From positions 124,001 to 188,000 of the forward strand of contig NZ_FOOF01000004.1 in NCBI RefSeq assembly GCF_900113115.1: 64,000 bases of DNA, written 5' to 3'. This document shows, in pieces, positions 62,268 through 64,000 of this stretch. This stretch comes from Duganella sp. CF458 (GTDB lineage: Bacteria; Pseudomonadota; Gammaproteobacteria; Burkholderiales; Burkholderiaceae_D). The notes under the pieces are model-generated. The model ran no database searches and was not told where the DNA came from. It saw only the letters and a list, made by a program, of their open reading frames with translations. Every line of letters begins with the position of its first letter. The stretch's first letter is position 1. Position numbers and translations under genes: made by a program.

Positions 62268-63213
62268 AAGTCGGGGTCAGCTCTGGCAATCGGACATTTC
62301 TTGCGCTGACGCAAATTTCGCTGCACCGGCCGGACCTAAACTTGGTCTATGAGCCGACCTTTGCGAATCGAGCACGACAATGCCTGTTACCACGTCACTT
62401 CGCGTGGGGACCGGCGTTTCACCATCTTCCGCACTGAAAGCGATCGCTTGACCTGGCTGGCACTGCTCGCGGAAGCCTGCGACCGTTTCGATTTCAGCGT
62501 CCTGGCCTACTGCCAAATGGGCAATCACTATCATTTGGTCTTGAAGACCCGGCAGGGCAAGCTGGCGCGCGGCATGCGCTACCTCAACGGCAACTACTCC
62601 CAGTATTTCAATCGGCAGCATCGACTGGTCGGGCACGTGTTCCAGGGACGCTACCACGCCATACTCTGCCAGGAGAATGAATACCTGATGGAGCTATCGC
62701 GTTACACCGTCCTGAATCCGGTGCGCGCCGGGCTGGTAAAACACCCTGGCCACTGGCTATGGAGCAGCTACGGCGCATTGGTCGGCTCGGTTGATACGCC
62801 GGCGTGGCTCGAGCGCGATACCGTCCTCGCACAATTTGGCAGTAATCGCGAACAAGCAGTGCGCACGTTTGAAGACTTTGTCTTGGCTGGCATAGGACAA
62901 GAAAGCCCCTTCCGAGCGGTACGCAACCAGCTTTTCCTTGGCAGCGACGAGTTCTGCGAGCATGCAGCCCAAGGGCAAGTCCGCGGTGACTTAATGGAAA
63001 TTAAGCGCACGCAGCGGCAGGCAATCGTGCGCCCACTGGCGGAGTACTTCCTTCTTTACCTGGACCGTCACGAAGCAATGGCCCATGCCTATCTTTCACA
63101 CAACTACACGATGATCGAGATCGCATCCTTTTGCGAAGTTTCGGTGCGCACCGTCAGCCGGGCGGTCAGTGCTTTTCGGAAAATGTCCGATTGCCAGAGC
63201 TGACCCCGACTTT
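62267..63213 (+). mobile_element. RAYT-type element with perfect 33-bp terminal inverted repeats
   Basis: Left repeat 62267-62299 and right repeat 63181-63213 are exact inverses over 33 bases (AAAGTCGGGGTCAGCTCTGG at the outer ends). The element is 947 bases long and carries one transposase gene. The right repeat overlaps the last codons of the transposase, coding for its C-terminal SDCQS and stop. The left end shares one base with the stop codon of the LafW-like gene. No obvious target duplication flanks it, as expected for HUH-type movement. Confidence 0.92.
62349..63203 (+). CDS. REP-associated tyrosine transposase (RAYT, Y1/HUH family)
   Basis: 284 residues. Metal-binding HUH motif H60-Y61-H62 in QMGNHYHLVLKT, N-terminal ACYHVTSRGDRR, and the RAYT-specific VFQGRYHAIL and SRYTVLNPVRAGLVKHP blocks; the nucleophilic Tyr is Y112 or Y119. 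A C-terminal helix-turn-helix (MIEIASFCEVSVRTVSRAVS) should recognise the repeat. Frame is intact, so it may be active. RAYTs are known to spread REP/REPIN sequences, and REPs of another pattern are present at 31112 and 57230. Confidence 0.93.
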   Translation: MSRPLRIEHDNACYHVTSRGDRRFTIFRTESDRLTWLALLAEACDRFDFSVLAYCQMGNHYHLVLKTRQGKLARGMRYLNGNYSQYFNRQHRLVGHVFQGRYHAILCQENEYLMELSRYTVLNPVRAGLVKHPGHWLWSSYGALVGSVDTPAWLERDTVLAQFGSNREQAVRTFEDFVLAGIGQESPFRAVRNQLFLGSDEFCEHAAQGQVRGDLMEIKRTQRQAIVRPLAEYFLLYLDRHEAMAHAYLSHNYTMIEIASFCEVSVRTVSRAVSAFRKMSDCQS

Positions 63214-63215
63214 AA

Positions 63216-64000
63216 TCAAGCAAGTTTGGCGGGGCCGCGGGCCATGCTGCCCATTTGGGCGGGGGGCATGGGGCGGGCGTAGATGAAGCCTTGGGCGTAG
63301 TCGCAGCCGGCGGCTTTCAGGAGGTTGAGCTGGGTTTCGGTTTCGACGCCTTCGGCCACCACCTTGAGGCCGAGCTTGTGCGCCATGACGATGATGCCTT
63401 CGCACAGCGCGAGGTCGCCGGAGTCGCCGGCCAGGTCCATCACGAAACTGCGGTCGATCTTCAGGTAGTCGATGTCGAAGTTCTTGAGGTGGGATAGCAC
63501 GGAGTGGCCTGTGCCGAAGTCGTCCAGCGCGACCTGCAAGCCCATCGATTTGAATTGGCGCAGGCGCTCGACCACCGGGGCGCTGTCGTCCAGCAGCAGG
63601 CGTTCGGTGATTTCGATGACGATGCTGCGCGGCGCCAGGCGCAATTGCTCAACGTATTGCATCCATTTTTCGAAAGCCTCGGGGCCGGTGCGGAATTGCA
63701 TCGGCGACTGGTTGACGCTGATCTGGAACGGGCGCCCCAGCTCGTCCTGCCAGCGCTTGGCCTGGTCGGCGGCGTTGCGGAACACCCAGTCGCCGATTTC
63801 AAGGATGACGCCGCTGGCTTCGGCGCTGCCGATGAAGTCAACCGGGTTCAGCATGCCGCGTTCGGGGTGGCGCCAGCGCAGCAGTGCTTCGGCGCGTTCG
63901 ATGGCGCCGGTATGCAGGTTGACGATGGGCTGGTAGTGCAGCTCGAACTGTTCGTTGGCCACCGCCATCTGCAGGTCGCGCGTGATGCGCAGGCGCAGCT
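63216..64000 (-). CDS. EAL-domain protein, C-terminal part (5' truncated by window edge)
   Basis: About 260 residues visible; the frame is open at the right edge, so the gene starts outside. The EAL domain is complete: [20 protein letters not shown] (the EAL motif), [40 protein letters not shown] and EGVETE. The metal-binding E, N, E, D-D, K and E residues are all present, so it is probably an active c-di-GMP phosphodiesterase. Upstream GGDEF or sensor domains cannot be seen. Control of motility is plausible given the neighbourhood. Confidence 0.93.
   Translation of the reverse strand, partial: LRLRITRDLQMAVANEQFELHYQPIVNLHTGAIERAEALLRWRHPERGMLNPVDFIGSAEASGVILEIGDWVFRNAADQAKRWQDELGRPFQISVNQSPMQFRTGPEAFEKWMQYVEQLRLAPRSIVIEITERLLLDDSAPVVERLRQFKSMGLQVALDDFGTGHSVLSHLKNFDIDYLKIDRSFVMDLAGDSGDLALCEGIIVMAHKLGLKVVAEGVETETQLNLLKAAGCDYAQGFIYARPMPPAQMGSMARGPAKLA

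Overview
The window is GC-rich DNA (genes dense, mostly G/C at third positions) from a beta-proteobacterium. Gene content and operon style (Gcl-Hyi-GlxR-glycerate kinase-Pyk block, PuuD-type urate hydroxylase, UraD-AllC fusion, REP/RAYT repeats) suggest an Oxalobacteraceae relative such as Janthinobacterium, Duganella or Massilia. That placement is inference from gene content; no rRNA gene or other phylogenetic marker was available to confirm it.

Layout. (1) 1-3077: the 3' end of an ETF-ubiquinone oxidoreductase gene, a short flagellin gene and a divergent FliK-like gene. (2) 3007-10270: a LysR regulator divergent from gcl-hyi-glxR-glycerate 2-kinase-pyk, which converts glyoxylate to pyruvate. 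(3) 10325-29875: a purine-catabolic island with guanine deaminase, HIU hydrolase, a Tsx-like porin, two NCS2 purine permeases, 8-oxoguanine deaminase, a histidine-ammonia-lyase-like enzyme, PuuD urate hydroxylase, a second LysR regulator, a UraD-AllC fusion, xanthine dehydrogenase subunits and an unusual aquaporin. A DUF3060 protein, an unknown anchored protein and a 21-bp-period repeat sit inside it. (4) 29876-31160: a composite inverted-repeat element, ribB with its FMN riboswitch, and a REP palindrome. (5) 31161-62267: a near-complete flagellar cluster. flhA-flhB-fliR-fliQ-fliP-fliN-fliM is on the minus strand. fliE-F-G-H-I-J, fliD-S-T-K-L-A, motA-motB, flgM-flgN, a muramidase, flgA (minus), flgB to flgL and a LafW-like gene follow. 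(6) 62267-64000: a RAYT transposase bounded by perfect 33-bp inverted repeats, then the 3' end of an EAL-domain gene.

How it fits together. Guanine, xanthine and 8-oxoguanine imported by the permeases would converge on urate (GuaD, XdhAB, 8-oxoguanine deaminase). PuuD, HIU hydrolase and the UraD domain would make allantoin, and the AllC domain acts on allantoate. Glyoxylate released further down would enter the adjacent glyoxylate operon and leave as pyruvate. Allantoinase, a glyoxylate-releasing ureidoglycolate enzyme and XdhC are not in the window.

The flagellar cluster has the order fliD-S-T-K-L-sigma28-motA-motB described for lateral (Flag-2, Laf) systems. Its FliM lacks the CheY-binding N-terminus, there is no fliO, no chemotaxis gene and no master regulator in the window, and FlgJ is split between two genes. 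The only flagellin gene lies about 29 kb away, beyond the purine/glyoxylate block. The most unusual single feature is a REPIN (two inverted REP palindromes, exactly 102 bp) read in frame inside the flgI signal-peptide region.
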